Positions 7,917-16,429 of a DNA stretch of 64,000 nt are shown in pieces. The position numbers and the translations under genes are program-made. Position 1 is the first letter of the stretch; each line of letters starts with the position of its first letter. The stretch is from Litorivita sp050633545 (GTDB taxonomy: Bacteria; Pseudomonadota; Alphaproteobacteria; Rhodobacterales; Rhodobacteraceae), in NCBI GenBank assembly GCA_050633545.1, contig JBOEGS010000002.1, positions 558,001-622,000 of the forward strand, in the 5' to 3' direction. The notes under the pieces are model-generated. The model did no database searches. It was not told the DNA's origin and saw nothing but the letters and a program-made list of their open reading frames with translations.

Positions 7917-10322
7917 TTAGAACTCGTCCCAGACATCGTCGTTTATGGCCTGAGCCGTGACCACGGGTGCGCCATTGGCGACCTGTTTGTCAGGCTCCGC
8001 GCGCGGGGCAATCGGGCGGGCCGAAACCGAAGGCGCAACGAAGGAGGCGGTTTGGGTTTTCGACTTGTCGATCTTGAAGGAGGCGGAGAGCGCGTTGAGC
8101 TTGGCCGCTTCGTTCACCATCAACTTGCCGGTGCCATGGACCTGAGAGGCGACCGAGGCGTTTTTCTGAGTGACGCCGTCCAGTTGGTCGACGGCGGTGT
8201 TGATCTCATGCAGGCCGACGGCTTGCTCGCGCGCGGCTGCGGCGATGGAAGAGACCGAATGCGAGACCTTGTCAAACTCGCCGATGAGGGTTTCAAACGA
8301 CTTTCCGGCCTTATCCACCAGATCGACACCCGAGGCCACGTTTGTCGCGCTTTCGTGGATCAGCGAATTGATCTCTTTGGCGGCTTCGGAGGAGCGTTGT
8401 GCCAAGGCGCGCACCTCGGAGGCAACGACGGCAAAGCCGCGGCCCGCTTCGCCCGCGCGGGCGGCTTCGACGCCAGCGTTGAGCGCCAAAAGGTTGGTTT
8501 GGAAGGCGAGGTCTTCGATCACCGAAGTGACCTGCCCGATCTTTTGCGACGAGGACGAGATTTTGTCCATCGCGGCCATCGCGGTCGAGACGGTTTCGCC
8601 GCTCACCTGCGCGTCTTGCTTGGCCTTGATCATGACGTTGTCGGCTTCGGAGGCGGCCTCGGCCGTGGATTTGACCGATGCGTTTAGCTCGGTGATCGCG
8701 GCGGCGGTTTCTTCAAGAGACGCGGCTTGTTCAATGGCTTTCTGGCTCAGATCGTTAGAGGCCGTTTCAACTTCGCGGGCATTGCTGTCGATCTCACCTG
8801 CGGACATCACGAATGCGCTCACGGTCTCGTTCAGACGCGCAACGGCAGAGTTATACCCTTCGCGCAGGGCCTCGTATTCGCCCGCAAATTTGGTCTCGAT
8901 GGGCGCCACAAGGTTCCCGTCTGCCAATTGTGCAATGGCCGCCTGCATTTCGGTGACGACCACCAATTGCTGTTGGTGGTGGATTTCGTTCAATTGTCGC
9001 ACTTCTTCGGCGGCCGCCAATTTTTGGCGCAGGTTGTTGAGATTGCGCGCCAACTCGCCGATATCCTCACTGCGGTCACGATGGGGGATTTGCACCGTCA
9101 ACTCGCCGTCCGTCATTTGGTTCAAGGCGCGTCCGACATCGCCAAGCGGCTTCGCTACGCTGCGCCCGATCAATGTGCCCGTGATGCCGACCAACGTGAC
9201 AAGAATTACCATTTGAATGATCAGGTTCTGGCGCAGCTTTTGCACAGGCGCAAAAATCTCGGCGCTGCCTTGTTCGATGACGATCATCCATTCGGCGCCA
9301 TGGAACGATACCGTTTCAACCAAAGCCCAGACATCCAAACCGTTGATGCCGGTTGAATGGATGAACTCGTCGGTGGTGCCCGCCAAGGCCGCGGTGATAT
9401 GATCAGAGGCGGTGATGCGATCCAGAACATGCGGTCCCTCGACCTCGTTGCGCGCTGGAGAACGCATCATTAGGTCTTTGCCCACCAGGAAGGTTTGCCC
9501 CGTCTCGCCAAGCCCGTCGACCGAACGCATGAGGTTTGAAAGCTTACCGCTCGGCATCTGGAAAATCATCGCCCCGATGCGGCTGCCGTCTTCGGCAAAG
9601 AGCGGGGTGCCGATAAAGGCCGCCGCCGCACCGTTGCTGGGGCCATAGGCATCGAAATCAGCAAAGGCAACTTCGCCGGATTCAATGGATGTGGTTTGCT
9701 TGAAGGTATCGGCGAGGCGCGTGTCATACCATTCGCCATGGTTCAGGTTGGTGGCAAAATCGGCCTCTTTGAACACCGAATAGACCACATCGCCGTCATT
9801 GTTCACGAGGAAGATATCGTAGTAGCCGCGCGATCGTTGGAGCCGCCGGAAATAGCCGTGGTATTTGTGATGGATACGGTCATAGCGCGTGCCGGTTTCG
9901 GCCTTGTCCAGCTTGTCCTTCTCGCCTGCGGGAAACGGGCTTTGGTTGATGTAGGCGGATTGCAGTGCGCGCTCGGGATCGTCGCCCAGCTCTTGCCAAG
10001 CGTGATCAAAGAACAGCTGCGCGCTAAGAACCGTGGGGTTTTGCGCTTGGGTAAGTACATCGCTCTCGATTGTTCCGAGCAAACTCTCCAAAGCTTCTGT
10101 TCGTGTTTTGAGATTGGAATGGAATTTGTCCTCTACCTCGGCTTCCAACAAAGATTTTGCATCCATAAACGCGGAAAAGGTCAAAGCGGACGCTCCGACC
10201 AAGCCCAAAAGGCCAATGATCAAGGGCAGCCGAACGGCCAATCGCAGGTTGCCGAACCACGACAGGGGGTTTTTCGAACGCGGGCGAATATCCGCCGCTT
10301 CGCTGTTGGAGGTCTGAGTCAT
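7917..10322 (-). CDS. Methyl-accepting chemotaxis protein
   Basis: The start was set at MTQTSNSEAADIR (801 aa) because AAAGGAA lies just upstream; the longer frame has none. The protein has a TM helix near residues 30-52, a large periplasmic Cache-like sensor (GLGETGQTFLVGKD motif), a second TM helix, a HAMP domain, a long linker and the MCP signalling hairpin with the tip ALNAGVEAARAGEAGRGFAVVA split as usual around residue 660. It feeds signals to CheA/CheW at the membrane. Ligand unknown; no che genes are nearby, so it is an orphan receptor. Confidence 0.93.
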   Translation of the reverse strand: MTQTSNSEAADIRPRSKNPLSWFGNLRLAVRLPLIIGLLGLVGASALTFSAFMDAKSLLEAEVEDKFHSNLKTRTEALESLLGTIESDVLTQAQNPTVLSAQLFFDHAWQELGDDPERALQSAYINQSPFPAGEKDKLDKAETGTRYDRIHHKYHGYFRRLQRSRGYYDIFLVNNDGDVVYSVFKEADFATNLNHGEWYDTRLADTFKQTTSIESGEVAFADFDAYGPSNGAAAAFIGTPLFAEDGSRIGAMIFQMPSGKLSNLMRSVDGLGETGQTFLVGKDLMMRSPARNEVEGPHVLDRITASDHITAALAGTTDEFIHSTGINGLDVWALVETVSFHGAEWMIVIEQGSAEIFAPVQKLRQNLIIQMVILVTLVGITGTLIGRSVAKPLGDVGRALNQMTDGELTVQIPHRDRSEDIGELARNLNNLRQKLAAAEEVRQLNEIHHQQQLVVVTEMQAAIAQLADGNLVAPIETKFAGEYEALREGYNSAVARLNETVSAFVMSAGEIDSNAREVETASNDLSQKAIEQAASLEETAAAITELNASVKSTAEAASEADNVMIKAKQDAQVSGETVSTAMAAMDKISSSSQKIGQVTSVIEDLAFQTNLLALNAGVEAARAGEAGRGFAVVASEVRALAQRSSEAAKEINSLIHESATNVASGVDLVDKAGKSFETLIGEFDKVSHSVSSIAAAAREQAVGLHEINTAVDQLDGVTQKNASVASQVHGTGKLMVNEAAKLNALSASFKIDKSKTQTASFVAPSVSARPIAPRAEPDKQVANGAPVVTAQAINDDVWDEF

Positions 10323-10657
10323 CGCATTTCCTTTACACCACATCAAACTGCACCTGCCCTTTGGGGGCGGCACGAGCTTGGTCAGAAGCGCCCGCAAAAA
10401 GGCGGGTCTGATGTGAAGGCGTAAGGGATACACTCTTAAAACGCGCTTAATTGCGCCGTGGGTTGTGGTTGGTCTTCAAAATACCAAGCAACAATTCTAA
10501 CGAAATTGTTGGGCACTGACGGTGGAGCGCGAACAACCGGACCCATCGCGTGCTGGATGCAAGAGCGCATAAATGCCCCGCGCGCTGCCAAGAGCGGATG
10601 ACAAACAACTGCGCGCGGGTTAAAGCAAACCCGCGTAAATCCGATCACAGCGCATAA

Positions 10658-10734
10658 GGCCCCGTGGCTCAACTGGATAGAGCAGCCCCCTCCTAAGGGG
10701 CAGGTTGCAGGTTCGAATCCTGCCGGGGTCGCCA
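10658..10734 (+). tRNA. tRNA-Arg (anticodon CCU)
   Basis: The cloverleaf is complete: acceptor GGCCCCG pairs with CGGGGTC, the D arm is GCTC/GAGC, the anticodon loop is CTCCTAA (anticodon CCT), the T arm is GCAGG-TTCGAAT-CCTGC, and CCA is encoded. It reads AGG arginine codons. Its 3' 47 bases are duplicated at 36368-36414, so it is the integration site of the element that follows; insertion regenerates the tRNA. Confidence 0.96.
10688..10734 (+). repeat. attL: 47-bp direct repeat within the tRNA gene
   Basis: From CCCTCCTAAGG in the anticodon loop to the CCA end, identical base for base to 36368-36414. The copies diverge right after CCA (AAAACC here, TGTGCG at the other end). Confidence 0.95.
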
Positions 10735-10810
10735 AAACCACCTGAAAAATATGGCTTATTTACAGGGCTTTGTGCGGAAGCTTGCAAAAAGTCCCGCCAG
10801 CTTTCGCGGC

Positions 10811-10872
10811 GAAATCGGCTGAAACGGCCGATTTCTCGTACAAAACCTGTACAAAATTCGCACGTTTGTGCG
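10811..10872. promoter_or_regulatory. Repeat cluster between attL and the rep-like gene
   Basis: Three elements occur in 62 bp: an inverted repeat GAAATCGGC/GCCGATTTC (10811-10835); a direct repeat GTACAAAA twice (10838-10845 and 10849-10856); and a hairpin CGCAC-GTTT-GTGCG (10859-10872). The GTACAAA motif recurs next to attR, so it may be an integrase arm site. The inverted repeats could be the operator or origin for the rep-like gene that starts 18 bp later. Confidence 0.5.
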
Positions 10873-10889
10873 CATTTCGGGGGTCAATC

Positions 10890-11747
10890 ATGAGCCGCCA
10901 TAGTTTTGATCCCGAAATCGCTGGACGTGTGGGACTGAACGCGGCGGTGATTTTCCAAAACATCACCTTCTGGATCGAGAAGAACCAAGCCAATCGCCGC
11001 AACCAGCGGGACGGTCGGTATTGGACTTACAACTCGATCTCGGCTTTTGGTGAGTTGTTCCCCTATCTGAGCGAAAAGCAGATCCGAACAGCGCTCGAAA
11101 AGTTGGTCAGCGCAGATCTGATCATCAAGGGCAATTTCAGCGATGATCGCTATGACCGAACCTGTTGGTATGCCCTGGGCAACTCCATTTGCCCAAATGG
11201 GCAAATCGATCCGACCGAAAGGGAAAATGATACATTTGCCCCTGAGGGCAAGCCATCTGCCCCAGAGGGCAAATCCTATAAGAACAGATATAAACCATAT
11301 CAAAAACCAAATCCTTCGCACGCGAAGGCGGCGGTGGAGGATGAAGTTTCTGAAAAGATTTTGTCCGCCTATCCGGAGGATCGCATTCGCGGCAAAGCGG
11401 TTTGCCTTTCGCAGATCCGCCAAGCCCTGGCCGACGGTGTGGACGCGAAAGACCTCGAGGACGCCGTGCGGGCCTATGGGAGCGAGAGCGAAGGATTCAC
11501 CCGTTCGAAGGTGTGCTTCTCCGACAATTGGTTCTCCTCTGGCCGTTGGCTGAAATATCTTCACGACGTCGAGGAGGCACGAGAAGCCGGCAAAGCCAAA
11601 GAGGCCGAACTGCTGAAAGGCTTGGCCGACTGGGTCACAGATCGTCATCCACTGTGCCGCCATATCACGCCCGGCCAGGTAACCGCTTTGCTGGCCGCAA
11701 ACCTGGTCAGCCCTGCTGAAATCGAAGCGGCGGGGTTAAGAGCATGA
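10890..11747 (+). CDS. Rep-like winged-helix protein of the element
   Basis: The start used is MSRHSFDPEIAG, preceded by GGGGG. The 285-residue protein has an N-terminal winged-helix-like block (AAVIFQNITFWIEKN, then FPYLSEKQIRTALEKLVSADLI) typical of phage/plasmid replication initiators that choose host or element origins. A central low-complexity region contains repeated APEGK units. The C-terminal part (helical, with DLEDAVRAYG) resembles DnaD-like helicase-loading regions only weakly. Repeats just upstream and mobC immediately downstream (ATGA overlap) fit a replication role, but this is inference. Confidence 0.6.
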   Translation: MSRHSFDPEIAGRVGLNAAVIFQNITFWIEKNQANRRNQRDGRYWTYNSISAFGELFPYLSEKQIRTALEKLVSADLIIKGNFSDDRYDRTCWYALGNSICPNGQIDPTERENDTFAPEGKPSAPEGKSYKNRYKPYQKPNPSHAKAAVEDEVSEKILSAYPEDRIRGKAVCLSQIRQALADGVDAKDLEDAVRAYGSESEGFTRSKVCFSDNWFSSGRWLKYLHDVEEAREAGKAKEAELLKGLADWVTDRHPLCRHITPGQVTALLAANLVSPAEIEAAGLRA

Positions 11748-12214
11748 CCACGACCGATGCCCACAAAGACCAGAGAGCAAGGTTACCCACCGATTACATC
11801 GGCGGGACTTGTGAGGGGCGACAAGCCTCCCCTTCAAACCCCAACCAGACGCGCGCAAGCAGCGTCAAAGAGGGCCTTTCCGAGAGCGTGATCTTTCGAT
11901 GCACCCCGTCGGAAAAGGCAGCGCTTAGGGCCAAAGCGCGCGCCGCTGGCCTGCCCAATGCCACGCTGATGCGCGAGGCCTTGGGGCTGACCGAGGCACG
12001 TCGGCGCAAGCCTGTCCCACGTGTTGACCCGAAGCTGACCTTTGCGATTGCCCGCGTCGGCGGCAACCTCAATCAGCTGTCACGCTGGATCAACGGCGCG
12101 GTCAAATCCGGCCGCGCAAGCCAGATCGATGCGCTTAAGGTCGCGACGCAGCTGGTGGTCATCGAACGGCAGCTGGCGCAAATCGCGGCGGCACACACAG
12201 GCGGTGAAGAATGA
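11744..12214 (+). CDS. mobC: MobC-like relaxosome accessory protein
   Basis: A 156-residue basic protein. Residues about 45-85 form a ribbon-helix-helix-like segment (VIFRCTPSEKAALRAKA), followed by the MobC signature near residue 105 (RVGGNLNQLSRWING). MobC proteins bind oriT and help the relaxase reach the nick site. The gene overlaps the preceding stop (ATGA) and its own stop overlaps the relaxase start (ATGA), so all three are coupled. The first 40 residues look disordered, and their DNA contains a cluster of inverted repeats. Confidence 0.85.
   Translation: MTTTDAHKDQRARLPTDYIGGTCEGRQASPSNPNQTRASSVKEGLSESVIFRCTPSEKAALRAKARAAGLPNATLMREALGLTEARRRKPVPRVDPKLTFAIARVGGNLNQLSRWINGAVKSGRASQIDALKVATQLVVIERQLAQIAAAHTGGEE
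11790..11833. other. Candidate oriT: inverted-repeat cluster inside mobC
   Basis: CCGAT-TAC-ATCGG (11790-11802) is followed by two overlapping alternative hairpins: CTTGT/ACAAG (11808-11825) and AGGGG/CCCCT (11814-11833). They lie in the coding region for the unstructured N-terminus of MobC, directly upstream of the relaxase. No known nick consensus was recognised, so the oriT call rests on position and structure only. Confidence 0.3.
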
Positions 12215-13779
12215 TCATCTCGTTCTTCTCCACTGGCACAGGCGGCGGTGCGGCCCCTGTCGGCTACCTGACAGCGCGCGAAGTTCTGGCCTATGACGAG
12301 AACCGCAACCTGATCCGCGACGATACCGGCCAGCCGCAAACCAAGATTCGAGACCCGTTGCCCGAGGTGCTGCACGGCAATCCCGATCAGACTCGTCATC
12401 TGATCGATGCGAGCCCCAACAAGTGGAGCTACACGGCAGGCGTCATCAGCTTTGCCGAGAGCGATGATCCCAGTCCCGACGCCCAACAAGAGGCCATTGA
12501 GCTATTTGAGGCTCTGGCCTTTGCTGGGCTGGACAGGGATCAATACGATTGTCTCTGGGTGCGCCACTCGCATGAAGGCAATGTCGAGCTGCACTTCTGC
12601 ACGCCACGCCTTGAGCTCAGCACCGGCAAGGCGCTGAACATCTCGCCGCCAGGACATGAGTGCGCCTTTTCCAGCCTGCGCGATCTGATGAACAAGACCC
12701 ACGATTGGGCAGACCCTTTGGAGCCGGACCGCGCGCGCGAAGTGAGGGTAACGATTGAAGCGCCGTCGCGTGCGCAGGGGCGCGAAGCGCTGCACGATTG
12801 GATACTTGATCAGATCAGCGTCGGCATCATCATTGACCGCGCCAGCATGATCGATGCTTTGGCCGATGCGGGCTTTGATATCCCCCGTGCCAGCAAGAAT
12901 TACATCACCGCCAAAGACCCCGACACCGGCGAGCGCTGGCGATTGAAAGGAGAGATTTTCCATGAAGACTGGCAAGCCGAACCGCCTCGCCGAGAAATTG
13001 AACGCGGACCTGGAGACGATCAGGAGCGACCACACCGACTTGATGGAGTCTCAGTTGGAGAGCTTCAGGAGCGATTTCAGCACTATTGCGACCAGCGCGC
13101 TGCATACAATCGAGACCGATATCAGGTTCTTTCTCAGCGACAGCAAGAGCGAGTTGGAGAGGCGGAGCGAGACGATCCGGCGCTGGCTGATGATCTCGCC
13201 CTGGGTGATCGTGGCGATGGTCTCAGTCTGGATCACGACGGTGCTGATCGCGAGTTGGTTTTGGACGGGTTTGATCACGCGCTCGGAGATGACGGCGCTT
13301 GGCCTAACGCGGATCGAACAGGCTGGGAAGACCTGGGTGACGCTCGACCCGGACCGAACGGAATTGAAGACCTGCACGATGGCGCAAACGCCCATCATCT
13401 GCATCCAGATCAAGGAGCCTTAGATGACCATTTCACCGACAACACCCCTGACAGCATTGGAGCGCGAATTGCTCGCATCCGTCGAACGGTTGGTGATGGC
13501 CTGCGAGAGCTCAGCCAAGGAATTGCGCGCCTTGGAGAAACGCTCGACCAGCAGGATCGAAAGCAAGGTGAATGGCTTGGCGCATTGCGTGGCGCTATTG
13601 ATGAAATCACATCTCACGTCCGTCTCCACATTGGCCGACTTGCTGCGCGAGGAGCAGAATTACGCGACGCTGCAGGCGGGGTTAGAGACCAGCTGGAAAC
13701 TAGCGAAAGACGCCGAGAAGCGGCTGAACGAGAGCTAGATGCCCGTGAGAACCACCGGAGCTCGGGACACTCGCTTTGA
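12211..13779 (+). CDS. mobA: ColE1-type (MOBP5/HEN-like) relaxase MobA
   Basis: The 522-residue protein is the DNA strand transferase that would nick oriT and pilot the strand. Residues 1-250 form the relaxase domain; YLTAREVLAYDENRN is near the N-terminus, and the metal/catalytic motif WVRHSHEGNVELHFCTPRLE is at residues 116-135. H119 and E126 align with the H and E of the HEN signature of ColE1 MbeA as I recall it, while the N position is H128. The C-terminal half is acidic and repetitive because two other genes are encoded there in the +1 frame. No type IV secretion genes are present, so it needs a helper system. Confidence 0.85.
   Translation: MIISFFSTGTGGGAAPVGYLTAREVLAYDENRNLIRDDTGQPQTKIRDPLPEVLHGNPDQTRHLIDASPNKWSYTAGVISFAESDDPSPDAQQEAIELFEALAFAGLDRDQYDCLWVRHSHEGNVELHFCTPRLELSTGKALNISPPGHECAFSSLRDLMNKTHDWADPLEPDRAREVRVTIEAPSRAQGREALHDWILDQISVGIIIDRASMIDALADAGFDIPRASKNYITAKDPDTGERWRLKGEIFHEDWQAEPPRREIERGPGDDQERPHRLDGVSVGELQERFQHYCDQRAAYNRDRYQVLSQRQQERVGEAERDDPALADDLALGDRGDGLSLDHDGADRELVLDGFDHALGDDGAWPNADRTGWEDLGDARPGPNGIEDLHDGANAHHLHPDQGALDDHFTDNTPDSIGARIARIRRTVGDGLRELSQGIARLGETLDQQDRKQGEWLGALRGAIDEITSHVRLHIGRLAARGAELRDAAGGVRDQLETSERRREAAERELDARENHRSSGHSL
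12962..13423 (+). CDS. mobB: MobB/MbeB-like protein nested in mobA
   Basis: A 153-residue protein read in the +1 frame wholly inside mobA. An AAAGGAGAG Shine-Dalgarno sits just before its ATG. It has an N-terminal helical/coiled-coil part (RLAEKLNADLETIRSDH), a central TM segment (WVIVAMVSVWITTVLIAS), and a C-terminal tail ending TCTMAQTPIICIQIKEP. This plan matches ColE1 MbeB, a membrane-associated protein that helps the relaxosome. The nested arrangement itself is also that of ColE1 mbeA/mbeB/mbeD, which strengthens the call. Confidence 0.8.
   Translation: MKTGKPNRLAEKLNADLETIRSDHTDLMESQLESFRSDFSTIATSALHTIETDIRFFLSDSKSELERRSETIRRWLMISPWVIVAMVSVWITTVLIASWFWTGLITRSEMTALGLTRIEQAGKTWVTLDPDRTELKTCTMAQTPIICIQIKEP
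13424..13738 (+). CDS. mobD: MobD/MbeD-like coiled-coil protein nested in mobA
   Basis: A 104-residue helical protein whose ATG directly abuts the mobB stop (TAGATG), in the same +1 frame inside mobA. Its start, LTALERELLASVERL, resembles the first helix of ColE1 MbeD (entry exclusion/mobilisation accessory). The rest is predicted coiled coil. It ends 41 bp before the mobA stop. Translation probably depends on mobB translation, since no separate Shine-Dalgarno is clear. Confidence 0.72.
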   Translation: MTISPTTPLTALERELLASVERLVMACESSAKELRALEKRSTSRIESKVNGLAHCVALLMKSHLTSVSTLADLLREEQNYATLQAGLETSWKLAKDAEKRLNES

Positions 13780-13808
13780 CGAATTTGCAAGACGCAGAAA
13801 GGCACCAC

Positions 13809-14093
13809 ATGCAATTCGACCACACCCAATTCAAGCTCGGTTTCCGGCAAGCCCTAGAATACGGCATCGATTATCGCGACTATGAAAAAGTCGAGCGCTT
13901 GCCCGAAGGCATCCCTCTAATGGCCATCGCCGGCGTTTGGGGCGACTACAGCGACATTCGCTGCCTGTTCTTCGATCAAACAGGCAAAACCTACCGACGC
14001 CACATCACTGGCTGCGCAGGCCAGTACATCATACGTGAGCTAGTTTTGAACGCGAAGGAAATGCAAGTCGGGCAGGTGCTTGTCGTGCCTTAA
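13809..14093 (+). CDS. Hypothetical protein after the mob genes
   Basis: A 94-residue protein with an AGAAAGG Shine-Dalgarno six bases before ATG; an upstream TTG in the frame is less likely. It is a compact alpha/beta sequence (LPLMAIAGVWGDYSDIRCLFFD-like strand pattern) without TM or signal peptide. I do not recognise the family. Same strand and 29 bp after mobA, so probably part of the mobilisation transcript. Confidence 0.6.
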   Translation: MQFDHTQFKLGFRQALEYGIDYRDYEKVERLPEGIPLMAIAGVWGDYSDIRCLFFDQTGKTYRRHITGCAGQYIIRELVLNAKEMQVGQVLVVP

Positions 14094-14103
14094 GATTGTT
14101 TTT

Positions 14104-16077
14104 CTATTTGAGCTCAGGAATCCCGCACCCACGCAAAAAATCATAGGTTTGATCATAGAATGCAGGTGGGCGAGTTGGATCCTTAGGATCTCCATATGGG
14201 ACGAAAATGATCATGCCTTGACGGGCTCTTGTCAAAAGAACCCGATAGGCATTGAGCAGATACAGCTGCCGCGTTGCAGATTTTACAGACTGCCACTTGC
14301 TTCCTTTGAATGCATTGAACTGCCAGGAGCCATCCACCATTCTGAGATCTGCATCCCAGCACATGCCTGCCCAATCCAGCTCAAGGCCTTGGATGTCAAA
14401 TTCTGTTGCGACATCTTCCAGGTAGTAAGAGGATCTCACGTCTTGGCTGTCGTTCAGGAACCAGCTTTTGGGATCAATCGCGGACTTGATATGTATCCCT
14501 TCGGGACGCAGACGATGAGCGCCTGAAGATGCCACCAGGCCTGTCCGCTCACTACCACGCGCCCTGCTGTTCAACCAATTCTTGGCAGAGGCGAGGTCAC
14601 GCGTAAGAAGTACGGGGTATCTGCCGCCCAAGCTAGTCAGAGCCTCAGAGGCCGACGATACATCGCTATCCAACACCGATGACACAAAAGAAGAGAGCTT
14701 CTCCGCGCGAAAGGATCGCATGGAAACCGACAAATGGAGATCTTCGTGCTTTGTGATCTTGGGCGAGCGCAGAAGCTCCACGGCGTCCTGAGAAACCGTG
14801 TAGTGCGGATCTTCCAGAAGTGTTGACGCATGCACTTCCCAATCGAAGAAGCGGTTCTCGACCGCTCTCAACCATTCTCCAAGACCTGCTTCGCCAGTAT
14901 TGATCTCCTGGCCACCACCGATAAGGCAAACGATCGTGCACCATTCGGAGTGACGATCCATGACTCCAATCAAGAATTCTGGCTCAGACTGATCGAAATT
15001 TGCCAGCCCCCGCTTCGCTTGCATGAACTTTGAGGCTTGATCTGTTGTCCATGCGCGTTGGGCCTCGTCAAAGATAACCACATGCTCAAACGGTTCGCCT
15101 GGATCGTTTAGGTAGTGGTCTCTGAAGTGGTGAATATTCTGAACAAAAAGACTTACTTCCCGCTCAGCATCCTTCTTTGAGATCTTTTCACCGCTAACCT
15201 TTCCTTGCTCTACCTTGTCCCGAGCCAATGCTTCTCGCAGAACGGTGACTAAAGGACCGTTGCCAGATAGGAAAACCGCGTTTTCGTTCTCATGCCGTTC
15301 AGCGCGACTTGCCGCGATATTCAGTCCCGCGAGCGTTTTGCCGGCGCCTGGCACTCCAGTTACAAAGCAAATTGATTTCTTGCAATCGCGTTTGGAAGTC
15401 TCGATGATTTCAGCGATACGGTCAGAGGTCGCCCTCAGGTTCTTAGCGCTCGCGTCTGAACGTGAAATTTCGGTGACATCGTGCGATTTGTAGAGAGCCT
15501 GTGCGGCCTCGATTATGGTCGGTGTCGGTTTGTATCCGGATACCTCCCAATCGGGTGATGAAACGGATTGCTCACGTGGCATCCCTGTAGCTTGAGCGAG
15601 AAGGTCTTTGAGGCCAGACCTTCCTATGCAGATCGGAGTTGCTACCCCATCCGCCCCGAGTTCCAGCACGAAATCCATGTTATCAGCGTTCGTGGCAATC
15701 AACACAGGAACAATTGTGGCTGAATGGCTTCCTTCATGAAAGTTCTTAAGGTCTAGCGCATAGTCGTAAACCTGTTCGATGGCATGTCGATCGAAGGCCG
15801 ACGAGCCAACTTTGAACTCAATGACGAAGACGATCCCTTCTACAAGGAGAATGCAATCGGCGCGCTTGCCCATGCGAGGTATGATGAACTCAAAAAAGAG
15901 CGTCCCTGAAAAAATAGATGCCAGTGAAAGTTGAAGGTATCGAATTTGGTCTATCCATGCATTGCGCTGCAAATGTTCCAATTCATGCCGGTGATGGGTT
16001 GTGAGTTTCCCCAAAATGGAAGATCCGTCTTCAACGCAGAAGTCGCCTACTGGTGCTTGATAATACGCTTTGCTCAA
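14104..16077 (-). CDS. DUF2075 helicase with N-terminal PD-(D/E)XK-like nuclease domain
   Basis: The 657-residue protein starts with TTG. Residues 60-130 contain D74, E87 and K89 in the pattern D-x12-E-x-K (in RADCILLVEGIVFVIEFKVG), typical of PD-(D/E)XK nucleases. A Schlafen-3/DUF2075 helicase domain follows with Walker A GVPGAGKT (241-248), Walker B VVIFDEAQ (333-340) and a C-terminal VLLTRARQGMIIFVP motif of superfamily 1. Such proteins often lie in defence islands and may degrade or unwind invading nucleic acid. It converges on the mob operon. Function here is inferred from domains and context. Confidence 0.8.
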   Translation of the reverse strand: MSKAYYQAPVGDFCVEDGSSILGKLTTHHRHELEHLQRNAWIDQIRYLQLSLASIFSGTLFFEFIIPRMGKRADCILLVEGIVFVIEFKVGSSAFDRHAIEQVYDYALDLKNFHEGSHSATIVPVLIATNADNMDFVLELGADGVATPICIGRSGLKDLLAQATGMPREQSVSSPDWEVSGYKPTPTIIEAAQALYKSHDVTEISRSDASAKNLRATSDRIAEIIETSKRDCKKSICFVTGVPGAGKTLAGLNIAASRAERHENENAVFLSGNGPLVTVLREALARDKVEQGKVSGEKISKKDAEREVSLFVQNIHHFRDHYLNDPGEPFEHVVIFDEAQRAWTTDQASKFMQAKRGLANFDQSEPEFLIGVMDRHSEWCTIVCLIGGGQEINTGEAGLGEWLRAVENRFFDWEVHASTLLEDPHYTVSQDAVELLRSPKITKHEDLHLSVSMRSFRAEKLSSFVSSVLDSDVSSASEALTSLGGRYPVLLTRDLASAKNWLNSRARGSERTGLVASSGAHRLRPEGIHIKSAIDPKSWFLNDSQDVRSSYYLEDVATEFDIQGLELDWAGMCWDADLRMVDGSWQFNAFKGSKWQSVKSATRQLYLLNAYRVLLTRARQGMIIFVPYGDPKDPTRPPAFYDQTYDFLRGCGIPELK

Positions 16078-16429
16078 TTTCTCTTAACCTTGTCGAAACC
16101 CTGTTGGTGACCTTGGGCCTCCTGTTACTGAAGGTCCACCCAAGATACAGTTAAACGCCACCGCTGGGGTGCTGTGTGGGGCGGGAAGCGGTCGTTCGCT
16201 GCGAATGCAAACTTACGGCAGCTTTCAGACTTCTGGGGACACAAATTAATGGGCTTCTGTCGCCCGTGAAATCGAAACCCTAAAGTTAAAATGAGCGAAC
16301 AAGTGGGCCCAATAAATTGGGGAGCGCTTCATGCTGCGCGCCCCCTTTTACTTTTACACAGCCTCCAACGTTTTCGCGATACCATGGCCGACGCCGGTTC
16401 ACATGATTGAGAGCATTACTCCCCCAATA
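16078..16429. other. Intergenic stretch without a clear gene
   Basis: About 350 bp with no supported coding frame. It contains GAAGCGGTCGTTCGCT (16185-16200), a motif that recalls the noncoding spacers common in Rhodobacteraceae, with similar words at 31021 and 31066. The upstream promoter of the helicase gene is probably here. Confidence 0.4.
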
